DNA from: Siphonodentalium dalli
Taxonomy: Eukaryota > Mollusca > Scaphopoda > Gadilida > Siphonodentaliidae
Reading direction: 5' to 3'
NCBI GenBank assembly: GCA_032622095.1
Contig: CP136061.1
Location: 252,353,582-252,417,581, forward strand
DNA: 64,000 nucleotides
Under the pieces are notes generated by a model that made no database searches, was not told the origin of the DNA, and saw only the letters and a list, made by a program, of their open reading frames with translations. Positions within the stretch are counted from its first letter, which is position 1. The number at the start of each line of letters is the position of its first letter. Positions 11,180 through 24,345 of this stretch are shown here, piece after piece. Made by a program: the position numbers and the translations under genes.

Positions 11180-14100
11180 GGCCAAAAAAAAAAACATGTC
11201 TGTTTCCGATTTCATGAGCAAAACAATCCAGGTAGGTAGGTCGGGAATTTTTTTTTTTTTGGGGGATTTTTTTTTTTTCAATAATATCGATATAAATAAA
11301 GTTTTGTTGCATCTATAATGTACCATATTCTAAAAGCAAGATTAAAGTTGGTATTCTCAATACCTTTGTATCCAGTTGCTGAAGTCTCTGACAGAAAACT
11401 TGCTTTATATCCGACAATATACCCAATTCTATCTAGATATAAATAATAATACCCGTGCCATCATCTTCACATCGCATTTTCACCTGAGGCGTTATTTCGC
11501 TAAAATGATAGTAAAATCCGATTTGGATTCTGGATTCAGATTACAGATTTGTCCCCGTACGACTTGGTTCGGCAAAAGAACAGACCACAAATTTCCAGAA
11601 TCAGTAAACGAACAGATCGTAATCCTAATTTCGTGGGAATCCGATAGGGATTCGGATTCCGATTACGGACTCAAATGTTCGTAATGTAAACAAACCGAGA
11701 TTTCGCCACCTCAGAGTTTAAAAACACAATAAAACATAAGAATCCGTCTCTTGTGTACAAATTATTGCAGAATATAAACGATCTATATCAAAGAATTTTA
11801 AATGCGGAGACAAATTTGTTTTATTGAATGTAAACTGGGAGAATATTACTGAAATTAGCCAAATAATAACGCTATTGATAGTAACGCTGGGGGAGCACTT
11901 CGGTTGATGGCGAAGAAATTGCAATTCATTGTTGATTGTCACTTTCATATGTCCATTTCATAATTCCATCCTTAAAATACCGCCCGAACGCATGTCGATT
12001 TCGAATTCGGCGGATACGTCACCATTGACCGAGTTCATATGCACCTGCATGGATATGTCTTCTGCTGTGTTCGTTATTATAATGTTTCTTCTTATTCAAG
12101 AAATAGTAGGATTATATGGGATCGATGGATTATCAGATACACATATGTACTATCATCTAGTCTTAATGTTATAGCAATTTCATGTTTAACATGTTTTGTT
12201 TCGTTAAATGCAGTCGTTTTGCACAATAGTCTCTGTATAGACAACAGACACATGTTCTAGGGACGTGGCTAGAAGTTTCCTCAAATTTACGGCCAACTGC
12301 ACCCCCCCCCCCCCTTGAACCAAACATCAATCTCACAGGTTCGCAGAATTCAATTTGCTCCCCTTGGAAATATCCAATCTGACAAACACTAAGATTGGAA
12401 AATTACCAACTTTTACTGGTTGAAAAAAATCAAACAATGAGAACAATGCCAACCTATATATGGTGTCAAATTAATGTCCAACTAATGTTGTGTCATGCAT
12501 GAAATTTCCGACTGCTGGAATGTACCAAAGTTTAGTTTAGATATATTTATTTCAAATATATGTCAAATTTAGATAACACATGATATATAACACATACATT
12601 TGTTTATACATACAAAGGAATTGGGGGACAAGTACTGACTCACTTAAGGGTACCCCCCTCTCCCAAATGTTATTACACTGAAAAAATAAATAATTAGTAA
12701 TGGCAAAGCAACGTACATGACTACCAAAACAAGTTGAACATATATACAGATCACTGGATACCCCCTCTGCCGAGTTAGTCATAAGTTTGTATATGTATTT
12801 ATTTAAAATCGGGTTTGTTTGTTTGTTGCGTTTGTTGGCTTGTACGTATCATTATTTGAAACAGTTAGTCAAAATAATCCTGATTTTCCTCACGTATGAA
12901 TGACTGCACAGCTTAGCAAATTGTACCAAAAATCGGGGTGGGGGTCGAGACACACAAGCAACCCCTGTCGTCACGTCCCTGTTCAACTGACAAGTTTCGT
13001 GTGTTCTTCACAACATCTTTGGAATTTGATTCAGGAGGCCTAGAGCTGTCATGTTTAGATATGCTTGCCAACATCAATAAACACACTTTAACTTGATAAA
13101 AAAGATGCGATTAAGTCGGATTGGCAGCAAATTATGTGCCGTGTATATACACATAGACGAAAAGCATGATTTCACAACAAACATGCACTTTATAAATATA
13201 AGATACAAATGATACTTTTGTCAAATACATGAGCCATGTTTGACGCTGGGAGAGATTTTCGGAGACCACGTGGATTTCAAAATCTGACCTAGAATCCGAA
13301 ATTAGCTCCGCCCCCCGTAATCGGCTTTGGATTCTCAATCCGGATTTTAGCGAAATTACGGCTCTGGCCGTGTGACTCTCAGAATAAACGGAAAGCTACA
13401 GCTCAACAATCTTAAAGTTTTATTGGCCCGTGGTCGCCACGATTAATTGAATTAAACTGAGCATTCTGCCGCCAAATCTAAAACACGAGTAGCCGTAGGC
13501 CTACAACGCTAATGTACATGTAATTACGTTTCTCTGTTGAATATCTATTTTTGTAGTACACCGACATGTAATATTAAGGCTTTTTGTTGGTAATAGAATG
13601 TGCATGTATGATTTATAAAATGGCACAAGGTTTGTAAAGACTCCTCCCTATTCAGAGACCTAATTTAACCGCCGAATCGATTCCAAAGCATAGGCCTCTG
13701 GCCCCATATACAGGAGTTTTATAACGGGGCCTGCAGAATCCGTGGAAGGAAATAGTTGGTCGATAATTATGCTTTTTAACTGCATTTATTCCTGTATAAC
13801 TGCTGTACATGTACCTGTCCAAAAAGGTGAAACATGCATACAAATTATGCATCAAGTTTTGATTAAATAATTGAGGCGCGTGCCAATTAAGATTGTTACA
13901 GGGTCAATGTAATACATGGTTTTACACCCTACGGGGCCTGCAGAATCCGTGGAAGGAAATAGTTGGTCGATAATTATGCTTTTTAACTGCATTTATTCCT
14001 GTATAACTGCTGTACATGTACCTGTCCAAAAGGGTGAAACATGCATACAAATTATGCATCAAGTTTTGATTAAATAATTGAGGCGCGTGCCAATTAAGAT

Positions 14101-15347
14101 TGTTACAGGGTCAATGTAATACATGGTTTTACACCCTGATTTGAAAGTTAAAACCCCGCAGCGCATGTGTCGGTTTGCAAGCATCGCACTACTGTTAAAC
14201 TGATCAAAGGGTGCCGCCGAGTGAAATCATGCGACGTAATTGTTGCGTCTGTGACCAGGGTAGCCACCAGACCTGTTAAGTTTTTTAAATGTCAATCCGG
14301 GAGATTTTTTGCGGGAGGTATGCCCAAATATGCTCATGTTCCAAAAATAATTTTTATGATGAATATTATATATATTTTTTGAGTTTCTATTTGTGTTTAT
14401 TTTATAGATAGATAGACCTAAATAAAATGGTAATGATTGTCCTGTTGGTAGTTGTAATAGAGCTGATGTGAGTGGGCGATACCACCATTATTGAAGAGAA
14501 AGAAGCAGACACTTCGTATAAACTAAGCAAAAATTCTCAGAATTCCACCTGATACAGCCGGATAAGCGCGAAACCGAAAGTATAATTCGGAATAAACTAT
14601 AAAGTGGACTCGTCTAACGGTTTAACCCCCCAAAAGAAATGCACACATTCCACCATTTATTAACTAATTTTAAGAAGCAGAAACTTTGTTTAAAATACAT
14701 GTAAGTTAAAACGAATACGAGTTACACAGGTTTCAACCGGACATGTATGCGTGAAATCGATTGTTAAAAAGGACCCGTCTTATTACAGTTACTAAGAAAT
14801 TTGCATCAATGGGGGCCTTACAATACAGCTGCAAACTTGTGATTATACGTATTGTATACTATAACAACACACCTTTATAGGTGTGGCTTCACCAGGGTGT
14901 GAAAATCAATTAATATAATTCTTGAATCAGGGAACATCAAAGTTACCGATGGTATATTATGTGAAAGTCATCAATGTGTGGGTATTTACGGTACCGGAAG
15001 TTACTGTCATTTGGGGAATTCCCGGGTATGCACGAATTTAAAAAATAAAAAAAACTTCGTTTGGGATTTTCAATGTGGGCTTTTGATGATTCCGGGAGAA
15101 ATTGGGTGTTATCCGTGTTTGCGGAATTGCCGTGGCAATCCGGGATTCTCACTGGTGAATAATTAGAGAGGTGTCTGTTCAACTGACTCGCCATTGTTGC
15201 TAATTTAGTCGAGTTGTCGGGTTTCTTCATCAATACAGTGCAATATTTTAGTTAAATTTTTTGTCAAACGATCAGAAATTTTCAGGTCGCACAAATATTT
15301 TCAGGTAGGTCGGGAAACCGGAAACAGACATGTTTTTTTTTTTGGCC
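11180..15347. mobile_element. TTA-flanked inverted-repeat DNA element (PIF/Harbinger-like), 4.2 kb
   Basis: Starts GGCCAAAAAAAAAAACATG then TCTGTTTCCG, and ends with the inverted equivalent CGGAAACAGACATG...TTGGCC. It is directly flanked by TTA at 11,177-11,179 and 15,348-15,350. Three-base TWA duplications with G-rich short ends fit PIF/Harbinger. The interior has no frame resembling a transposase or Myb-like protein, so it appears non-autonomous. The interior holds a 207-bp tandem duplication, poly-C tracts and AT-rich sequence of unknown origin. Confidence 0.7.
13724..14137. repeat. Tandem 207-bp duplication
   Basis: Two adjacent copies (13,724-13,930 and 13,931-14,137) begin ACGGGGCCTGCAGAATCC and end GGTTTTACACCCT. 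They differ at very few positions (for example AAAAAGG versus AAAAGGG). No gene is contained. Confidence 0.9.
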
Positions 15348-15613
15348 TTACAGATAGTAAAATTAGTAAATAAATTTCTTTAATTCTTTTTAATATCCGA
15401 CTATTAATGCTTGTCCAGTTTTTATTCCTGCGTCCTGACAACTAGTACACATGTCATATCATGCTCAATTTAATAGAACAAATAGTGTAGTCAGCTGCGC
15501 AATTAAGTGTCACGTGACATGTACATTTGTACTTTCGGCTTCTACAGTTTCTACATGTGTTACGCTGTACATGTACATGTATTTATTTATAAAGTATTTA
15601 CTGGAATCCCATA

Positions 15614-16013
15614 TTAACCCTTTACCCAACAGAACGGCCCTGTGCCAATGCATTCTCTTATATACGCGAGTCGACCATAGGTCGCCTCGCATATATAAGA
15701 GAATGCATTGGCTTAACACATTAAATATTATAAAATTGTTAAAGAATGTAAGAAAAAATGGTAAAAAGTGTTAAAAACAGATTTTTTTTAGGCCAATGCA
15801 TTCTCTTATATATGCGAGGCGACCTATGGTCGACTCGCATATATAAGAGAATGCATTGGCACATGGCATAACTGTAACTATCACAATGTGGTCAAGGAGC
15901 CAGTTCCAATGATATCCATATTTGTATGGTTCTATTGAGACAGACCGAAGATATTTTAGGCTGTTGAAGCTTTATTTGGCCGGTTTTGGCTGGTTTGTTG
16001 GGTAAAGGGTTAA
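15614..16013. mobile_element. TTAA-flanked MITE (piggyBac-like)
   Basis: A 400-bp element bounded by TTAA at both ends, with inverted termini CCCTTTACCCAACA and TGTTGGGTAAAGGG. A TTAA target and termini starting CCC are the signature of piggyBac transposition. Internally it carries two ~69-bp perfect palindromes in opposite orientation. No transposase is present. Confidence 0.8.
15644..15860. repeat. Pair of perfect palindromes inside the TTAA element
   Basis: 15,644-15,712 and 15,792-15,860 each begin GCCAATGCATTCTCTTATAT and end in its inverse complement. Their loops are reverse complements of each other (GAGTCGACCATAGGTC versus GACCTATGGTCGACTC), so the two hairpins themselves form a larger inverted repeat around a ~79-bp AT-rich spacer. 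Confidence 0.9.
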
Positions 16014-16030
16014 GCAGTAATACTGAATAT

Positions 16031-17354
16031 TAGAGCTGAAACGGTTAGACGGTTAACCGGTTAGCATCCGGTTAGCGACGTAACCGGTTAGAAAAAAATG
16101 AACCGGACGTAACCGCATCCCGTTGTCAGTTGAATGTGAACGTGAATAATCCTCAAAATATTAGGTTAAATGATGCAAAACTAATACTAAATCCTGTGTC
16201 ACCGATAGTAGAGTGCAATGCAAGCATTAATTGGTACACGCGGTAGTATCAGATACTTAGTAGCAATTCTCGAACTGTCTGGAAGTGTCGGCGACCTTCA
16301 ATCAATTCCGACCCTTTGAAGTTTTCTTCCGACAAAAGCACGTGTGCAGTCACTGTGTATCAAGCCTGAATGCACACAAGGAAGTGACAACGTAAAAGTG
16401 GCGTTGTGTGGCATACTGCACGAAAGCAACATGGATTCAAATTGGAACCACACCACGACATACTATATATAAAACTGTTTTACAGTGGGGTTTATAAAAA
16501 CTATGTAAGTCGACAAAGTTTGAAGATTGAGATCAGCTGCACAATGTCTTCACTCTTCCCGTTCTTCCTCCCTGTTGTGATTTAATATGATCAATTCAAT
16601 TGAGTGACCAAACAGACATCGTAGTTGAAGCAACCCAACACTTCTTCAATAATCTTCCCTTTTATCAAGGAAATTGATGCTCCGTGCTACTCTGTAACTG
16701 GTTGTGCCTGTGGGACTAATTAACACTCAATTTGGCAGTAATTGCTATATGTTAAGTGATTGCATACTAAAACCGAAACCGAAACCGAAACGTAAATTAT
16801 ATAACCTCCCAACACTAGTGTCCGCTATCATGATACCGACGAATAGCTCGAATACGGAATAGGACTGCGAGTCTGACATAACTGCATGACCTTCCTTTTT
16901 GTTCTCTAGTTATTACTTTCTTGTCTGTATATATAATGCATTGGAGGATATACCAATGATGATAGTGATATATTACAGATCTTTAATATATAGTTTTGTT
17001 ACTCGTTTTACCAATACCCATACTATTTTACTCGTTTTACAAATGCCCAAACATATGCTGATCACGGCAAATAAGCGATCTCCCCTGCCATTCACAAATT
17101 TCACTTGCTCATTCCCCATCACGAGAGCCAGCAAAAGAACAATGAATGCGTGTTTTTGAATATCGTTAAATGCCGTGAATAAGGTCTTTATTTCAGCTAC
17201 TACTTCACACCTAGGTTTGTCCGTGGAGCATGGCATAATGTCGACATAATTAGTGTGAGAGAAGTCCGCTAGAAATTTAGCGGTTAACCGGTTGAAATCC
17301 GGTTAACCCCGATGGTTAACCGGTTAGAAGAATGGGTCAACCGTTTCAGCTCTA
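16031..17354. mobile_element. hAT-like non-autonomous element, 8-bp duplication
   Basis: Termini TAGAGCTGAAACGGTT and AACCGTTTCAGCTCTA are flanked by a perfect 8-bp direct repeat CTGAATAT (16,023-16,030 and 17,355-17,362). Both subterminal regions are rich in GGTTAACCGGTT. Eight-base duplications and TAGAG-type ends indicate hAT. The 1324-bp interior has no convincing open frame; it contains a short CCGAAA triplicate near 16,772 and unidentified AT-rich sequence. Confidence 0.88.
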
Positions 17355-17362
17355 CTGAATAT

Positions 17363-19310
17363 GGGCAATATACTGAAGCAGGGAAGCTGACCATCATATA
17401 TCCCCTGAGCCTTAAAGGATTTATCCGGTCTAGAAACTACAAAATGCAATCGGAAAGCCCTCCCTGTTGTGATTAAAATGATCCAAGTCCCATTCCGATG
17501 GCATAATAAATAACCTGTAAAATAAATAAATAATACCGCCACTGGTATTCGGAGATTTCTGTGACTAAACTACGAGTGACGTAGTTGTGGGAGAACAAAT
17601 TAAAAACACAGATTCGGAGCCGGAGTGTATTATGCGGACTACGATGACGTAATCGTAAGTCAGCCGATACTAAAATGCGCAGTCGTATGTGCGCGTTTGG
17701 TGTATAGATTACGTCGCTATTCAATGTGTTATCTAATTAATACAGATAGTGTGGGCGCTTTGGTCGTTTACATGTATCTGGAATAGAAGACAATAACTAT
17801 GTGAACAAAGTATCGCCTAGAATGGTTGCTTTTTGTAGCCATTAATAACATGCCAGTGAATAGATGGCAGTAGTAGTATTCACTCGGTGATTTGAAATAA
17901 CTCAGTGACTAATCATCAGTGTCAGTCGCGAACTTGTTTTGCACTGTAAAATACCCCAAAGTGAATAGAAAGGGCAGAGGATCCCATTCACCTGGAATAA
18001 GAAGCCCCCAAATGTTATACAAACACTGGACTGAATAATGTTAACTCTATTTCGGAGTTTTTGTTTTTTTGTTTGTTTTACTTTCGATATAAATATCCCG
18101 AGTATCTGTCATCTCCACATATGCCAAGATGCCAAGTAGATGTAGTATGTTCCGTTGTGGGCGGGCTAGCTATCCATTATTAATTACCTCCAAAAAGACA
18201 ACACAGCGCGTAATTTAGAACGCTTTTTATTGTTGTCTATCGCTTTTGGGAGAAGGAAGCATGGACGCTCTTTATATCTAAATGTCACAATACCACATAC
18301 AAAATCACCCATGACATATCGAAATAGAGCACGTTCATAATTGAAAACGCTCTTTATTGTTTATGCCGTGACGAAAACATGGACGCTCTTTATTAGAGGC
18401 AATCATTGGATTTTTTCTAGGCTTTCTAAAATAATCCTCTCTAGAAAAAGACGATATCTGCCATCAAAACGTAAAATAAAACGACCAAAAAAAAACTAAT
18501 ATTAAACAACAAGCACAAACTTAAAAACAATGCCAGGCTAGGCTTCAATTTAAAAAAAAATGTCGTTATGCCAAACTGCAGCCTAATTAATAATTATTGT
18601 AGTTTCGACAGTCAGTGGCGAATTCGAGTGAATTATTTTGTTTACGCACTTCTCGATCTTGATTGGAAGGATTTTAGCAAGGATGTTCACAGTCGTGCAC
18701 TTTTCCACACAAAATGTTTTGTGTGAAGAAACAGACAGGAACATTATTATGATGAATATAAGCCATATAAGCCATCACCACTCTTTTAGTCACACCCCAT
18801 TTATACATTTGTATATAGCGCACAACGGAATGACACTAGTGCGTAAACTAGCTTCCGAAATGTGTACCATATGTACAACGAAGAAGAAGTTATATGGCCT
18901 AACTTGTATTCTTTCAGAAACAATTAAATTAGTTTCGCACGAAATTCCGCCCGCTAATTGCATTTCTGCATAAATGAATCTCATTTCACACAACTTTTAT
19001 TGCCTCAAAGTGCATTTTAGCCATCATTATTCGTTATATAATTCAACATTCTAGCGAATGATTCAACATTATAGCGAATAATTCGGCACATTCAAACAGT
19101 TTTATTCCGTGATCGTAAATGCCTTGGTAATTAAACGGCCAAATATTTTATACGTAATTTATCAACTCGTTTCGTGATTGGCGGAATTATTTCAAGCTCC
19201 ACCCACTTCTGTCACCGGTATGCGTCTATGCATATGATCGTCATGTGACCGCGGTGTGGTCATGTGATCGCACTTCGGATATTTCCGCAAATTTTTTAAT
19301 ATCATAATAA
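17363..19310. other. Intergenic stretch without recognised gene
   Basis: AT-rich sequence with no supported gene. Short dispersed phrases such as ACGCTCTTTATTG recur (near 18,220, 18,345 and 18,385), and similar phrases occur near 25,925. The open frame at 18,638-18,973 overlaps one on the other strand and shows no family motif. Confidence 0.5.
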
Positions 19311-19421
19311 TAACAAGAGGTGGCATCAGAGATGCTGTGTCTCGTTTTCGGTGGCTTACCGCCGGTGGCTACCGCCAATTGGTGTGCATCAGTATCGGTA
19401 GACTAATTAATAGGTAAAATC

Positions 19422-20230
19422 GAAAAATGACTAATTAAGGGCCATAACTCCATCAAATTTTATCGGGCCAGGCTGGTTTTCGAACTCGTCCGAAATATTC
19501 TTGGCAAGTATGTCTATTCCAAATTTTAAACAAATCGGAGGACGTTTGTTGAAGTTATCGTGCTAACGAGCTAAAAATTCACGAAAAATGACTAATTAAG
19601 GGCCATAACTCTATCAAATTTTATTGGGCCAGGCTGGTTTTCGAACTCGTCCAGGATATTATTGGAAGACACGTATATACCAAATTTTAGTTGAATCGGA
19701 CGACGTTTGTTGAAGTTATCGCGCTAATGAGCTCAAAATTCGTACAAAATGACTACTTAAGGACCATAACTCTATCAAATTTTATCGGACCGGGCCGGTT
19801 TTCTAACTCTTGGGAGACACCTATATATCAAAATTTCAATCAAATAGGATGTTTGTTAAATTATCGCGCTAACGAGCTGAAAATTTGTGAATAAATGACT
19901 AATTAAGGGCCATAACTCTATCAAATTTTATCGGACCTGGCCGGTTTTCGAACTCGACCCAGATATTCTTGGGAGACACCTATATACCAAATTTCAATCA
20001 AATCGGATAACGTTTGTTGAAGTTATCGCGCTAACGAGCTGAAAATTCGTGAAAAATGACTAATTAAGGGCCATAACTCTATCAAATTTTATCGGACGAG
20101 GCCGGTTTTCGAACTCATCCGAGATATTCTTGGGAGACACCTATATACCAAATTTCAATCAAATCGGATAACGTTTGTTGAAGTTATCGCGCTAACAAGC
20201 TGAAAATTCAAAGGGCCATAACTCTGTAAT
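19422..20230. repeat. Tandem ~160-bp repeats, GGGCCATAACTC family
   Basis: Five units start near 19,422, 19,583, 19,746, 19,892 and 20,052, followed by a truncated sixth. Each carries AATGACTAATTAAGG, GCCATAACTCTATCAAA, TTTTCGAACTCGTCC, TATATACCAAATTTCAATC and GTTATCGCGCTAACGAGCT. Diverged but clearly head-to-tail. Non-coding. Confidence 0.9.
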
Positions 20231-20285
20231 AAATGTGCGGACGAACCCGATTTTTTGTCTGCAGCTTACGTGCATGGATATGTAC

Positions 20286-21915
20286 TCACACACCAAATAT
20301 AAGCAAAACACGCCGGAATAGTGCTGTCAGCTCCACAAACCAGAGTGCCATTACATACGGTACAATAGCCACACATTGCCGACCCACACTGTCAATGCTA
20401 TCCTTTTGGAAGCCGACTTTGTTTTCACCTAACCAGTCAATGAATGAACTGCACAATTCGTCACGTTTGTTTTTCACATTTGTCTTAGGGTTGGGCGGTA
20501 TTGACGTTTTTAAAAACCGCGATTTTTCCAAAATAACACCGCGATATACGGTTTTATTGAGTATTATTTTACTATTGAAAAATATCACGTAAAATCAAAT
20601 TTTAAACGAGAGATATAACACTCCGGGTTTTCGTTATAAGGGATTAAAATTCTACACACTATCGCCAGGCAGTAAATGATAAACTATTCTCAGAATGGCA
20701 GGTGTCCATTATACATGTATAAAGTTCCTGCATTCTGGAATACGCAACAACATTGAGTGAATTACAGGCTCACGTTATCCTGATCACTCCATTGTTTACA
20801 TATCAGCACGCGATTCACATTCCCGTTACGTCATAGCTAAGCATGTGCTCATAGGTTGATAGAGGACCTGGTAGAATTGGGCCAAGATGGTTCATTCTGG
20901 GCTGTCTAGTCACACACAATGAATTACGGAACATTTTTAATTTTACTTTTGAACACGGGATTTAGTTAAGGGTGGAGAACTTTATTCAGCTATTATCATA
21001 ATAATGAAATAATAATAGCAAGGTGAAACAGAATGGGGAGACAATGCAGCTGAACTATATTTAAAATTGTTGATGGTAGCGGGGTTACGTCCCAAGTGAT
21101 ATACTTTGACCAACACATGCGGGTCATATTCTGCGGGCTAGTTGAATGAATGGCACGGATTTGTCAGTCAACCTGAGTCAAATTTTAAGATATAATTGAA
21201 CGACAAATACCGCTGAGTCATGAGTCGGACAGTTTGGACGAAGTATCGCTCGTGACGTTACACCGCTATCAGGTTGGGATTCTGAAGAAGATACCCCATC
21301 GCTCTACTTCAGCTCAAAATACAACCATTGTGTCATTGTTTACAATAAAAGACAACCAAGACATGGGAGCGACCGATAAATGCTGCTTTCAATCAGCGGT
21401 TCGCTAAAGTATTCAACTCAGTATTGGATTGTAATTTGAAACCGTCTTTTGAGGTGATAAAATTGCAGTTACGATATATTGAATTTTTATTTTACACACG
21501 GTTTCAATACGGTTTTTATTTTCCAAACCGACTATAGTCAATATATTGAAATACCGCCCAGCCCTAATTTGTCTTACTGGGCAACACCACCTCCTTGCAA
21601 CTTGTCATCAGCACCGAGAATACATCAACTACTTCTCCCGATTTCTTCTCTGGTACATCTTCTTTGGTCAATCGAATAATATCTTCCGAAAAATTGCGTG
21701 ACTTCAGAAAACATGATCATGATGTCTCCTGCAACTGTGTCAAAGTCCCCTGTTATCGTTTTTGAAACAACCAGATCAAAATCATCGTCAATGTCTTTCG
21801 TGGACATGAAATCATCAGCCATTTGAGGAACAGGTTTTGATCTGTTGACTGATATAATTGTCCATTTGCCTTCCGACGCATTCTGCACGATACAAATGTT
21901 CACCAAAGTCGCCAT
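20286..21915 (-). pseudogene. Unknown minus-strand coding fragment split by a hAT-like insertion
   Basis: Two minus-strand open segments flank the element at 20,486-21,566. The upstream one starts at 21,915 (MATLVNICIVQNASEGKW) and stays open to about 21,625. There a frame break (stop TGA in frame, open again one base over) separates it from sequence that is open up to the insertion. The downstream segment (20,485 to 20,286) continues as NKRDELCSSFIDWLGENK and ends in a hydrophobic stretch before a stop. Removing the element and one 8-bp flank brings the later segments into one frame, so they were probably one exon or gene. I do not recognise the protein. The frame break and the insertion both indicate a decayed copy. 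Confidence 0.5.
20486..21566. mobile_element. hAT-like element, 8-bp duplication ATTTGTCT
   Basis: Termini TAGGGTTGGGCGGTAT and ATACCGCCCAGCCCTA are flanked by perfect ATTTGTCT copies (20,478-20,485 and 21,567-21,574). The subterminal regions carry AAACCG/CGGTTT-rich inverted sequence. The 1081-bp interior has no transposase frame. It lies inside an unidentified minus-strand coding fragment. Confidence 0.9.
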
Positions 21916-22568
21916 TTTGTTATTATTTTAAACAGGAAGTTCGTCGAATTATCCGCCCGTGTTTGTGAATATAAAGTCCGGATAGATTTACAGTCAGGAT
22001 AGATTTGCAGTTTGCGTAAAGTTTCAAGACGAAGTTATCGGTCTGGGGTGGTTTGGGATATGTGGTATTTATATATTTATTATTTATCCGAAATTTCTGC
22101 CGAGTCTTGAATAGTGGTCGACTGGTCGTTTAACTTCAACGGGCGTGTTTCCGTATAGAGCAATTAATTTTTATCCAGCCCTTTTAATTCAGATTGTTTG
22201 GCTTCGGCAATCTGCTACGGCAACCCTTTACCGTGGCCCAGTTTACTTCAGCAAATGGCTTCGGCATTGCCAATTGCCGTAGCCAATTATGAGGGCTGTT
22301 TATCTAATATATTTTCTGTTTTAAAGTTATTGCGGTTGATAGCATAGTAACTTAGGTAGAAAATGGATGCAAAACGATCACCAAATCTACCCTCTGTTTC
22401 TTCTATTGGCCGATACAACAAAAGTAGGTCCATTTGTGTTTCCACGACATTGACTGCATTTCCCCTCGGCGGATACAGGACCCGTTCCCCCAAACCTAGC
22501 GGAAACCCTGGTTATATGTAAACCCGACATGTTTATGTAGTTTGCCCATATGTACACCGATTGCATTA
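21916..22568. other. Short intergenic stretch
   Basis: No gene supported. It contains the phrase GGCTTCGGCAATCTGCTACGG with a nearby inverted relative (22,202-22,290) and runs into the next TTA-flanked element. Confidence 0.4.
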
Positions 22569-23640
22569 GGCCAAAACAAAAATGATGCGTGTTTCCCGTA
22601 ACCTGACCGACCGTCTTCAAAACCCCCCCCCCCCCCCCCCAAAATTTAATACGATCTTATGCAATACCGGAAGATCACAAGTTATCGTTCCTCTTCGCTG
22701 ACCGGAAGCACGTGTTTTTGTTGATATTTACATTAAACATCGATTTTTCCGCGGTTGATTCGAATCGAACCGAGTCGACTCGAACAAGTTCATCTCAACG
22801 ATGGCGGTCGCACATTGGTCGATTCGAAGTCTCTGGGTGAAATGGAGACGTGTTCTCTTTAATATTTACAAGCTGTATAACTACAGACTACAATCGATGC
22901 AATCAGGTTCCTCGTTCGGTGTCCGGTTCGGAGTTATATCGTCCGGTTTGATAGCACAAAATACACTGTTTTCGAATGTCGTTCTCTTTCTCAAGAATTG
23001 GCAAGTTACTGAATCCGATTTTTGGCGCATCAATTAGAATGGTTTTTCGTCACAAGAACACAACAATGATCGGATTGCCAGATCACAATTTTACTGGGTG
23101 CATACAAAATTCAGGATGTGTTGATAAAAATCTTATAAATGTTGTCTCACATTCAATTATGTGATTTAATCGCTCGTTTCATATATATAAAACCCAGAAA
23201 TATCATTTACATCTAAATATTAACTCAAATAATAGTTATCTTCCCCATAAACATGCAAGATTTGCGATCGAAAACTCGGAAATTTTGTGCTGATTGTTAG
23301 CAAGTGCAGGGCTTTGTATTTTTTTTTCGCATGCATGTTAATCGCAATTTACAACAGATATAAAACACAAAATGAAGCCCATGGAATGACTTTGCATGAA
23401 CAGGATGTTGTATTGTGGTATGGTAAGATATATTACATATAGAATACCTTTACTTTGTCCATAGTATGCACAAATTGAATTCCACATTCCATGCATGATT
23501 AACTAACTGATAAGCTACATACTATGATATAGATCCCAACACTAACTAGTAATCAACAGAAAACGACTTGCCACTTCAAATTTTCTGGTTACAAAACGTC
23601 CAACAGGACATCGAAAGTGGGCCTGTGATAACACAAAATT

Positions 23641-23826
23641 TCCATTCATGGGGTGTAAAGTCCACTCATGTGGTGTTAGGTCCATTCATGTGGTGTAAGG
23701 TCCACTCATGGGGTGTTAGGTCCACTCATGGGGTGTTAGGTCCATTCATGGGGTGTAAGGTCCACTCATGGGGTGTTAGGTCCACTCATGGGGTGTTAGG
23801 TCCATTCATGGGGTGTTAGGTCCACT
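23641..23826. repeat. 20-bp minisatellite
   Basis: About nine head-to-tail units of GTCCACTCATGGGGTGTTAG with C/T, G/T and A/T variants. A plus-strand frame (23,568-23,819) reads through it because 20-bp units cycle the frame without a stop. It has no other coding support. Confidence 0.95.
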
Positions 23827-23929
23827 CTTGAATATTCCCAGCTCAAAATTTTGCTTGGTTCAGGGGGTGTGAACTTCAGTTTGAAATAGGGGGTCCTGAC
23901 ATTTCCCAACAAAGACCATGAAGCCAACT

Positions 23930-24345
23930 AATAAATTACTCATCTCTCCACCCCGCCCCCTAAAATGTTAACTGTCAACTCATAAATTACTCATCTCTCC
24001 CCGTGCCCCCTACAACAACTCATCTCTCCCCCGCATCCCCTACAATGTTAACTGTCAAATAACAGATTACTTATCTCTCCCCCATGCCCCCTACAACTCA
24101 TCTCTCCACCACTCCCCTACAACGTTGACTGTTCCCCGCATCCACTACATTGACTACAACATTAACTGTCCACTAACAAATTACTCATCTCTCCCACGTG
24201 CCCCCTACAACGTTAACTGTCAATTAATAAATTACTCATCTCTCCCCCGTGCCCCCTACTAGTACAACTTTAATTCACCTCTACAATAACTCATCTCCCC
24301 CCCCCCCCCGCGCCCCTACAACATTAATTCATCTCTCCCCCCGTG
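23930..24345. repeat. Degenerate CTCATCTCTCCC repeats
   Basis: Irregular repeats built from AATTACTCATCTCTCCC, GTGCCCCCTACAAC and GTTAACTGTC, each recurring five to eight times with variable spacing. Low-complexity, non-coding. Confidence 0.8.

Noticed and set aside
11929-12260. Hydrophobic frames at 11.9-12.3 kb as a membrane protein
   Set aside because: Two overlapping frames of about 75-80 codons with no family motif, in AT-rich element interior; composition explains the hydrophobicity.
23568-23819. Open frame through the minisatellite
   Set aside because: The frame is open only because of the repeat; there is no domain or coding context.
23641-23826. CRISPR-like array
   Set aside because: The 20-bp units are directly adjacent with no unique spacers; it is a minisatellite. 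The same applies to the ~30-bp arrays in the Maverick termini.
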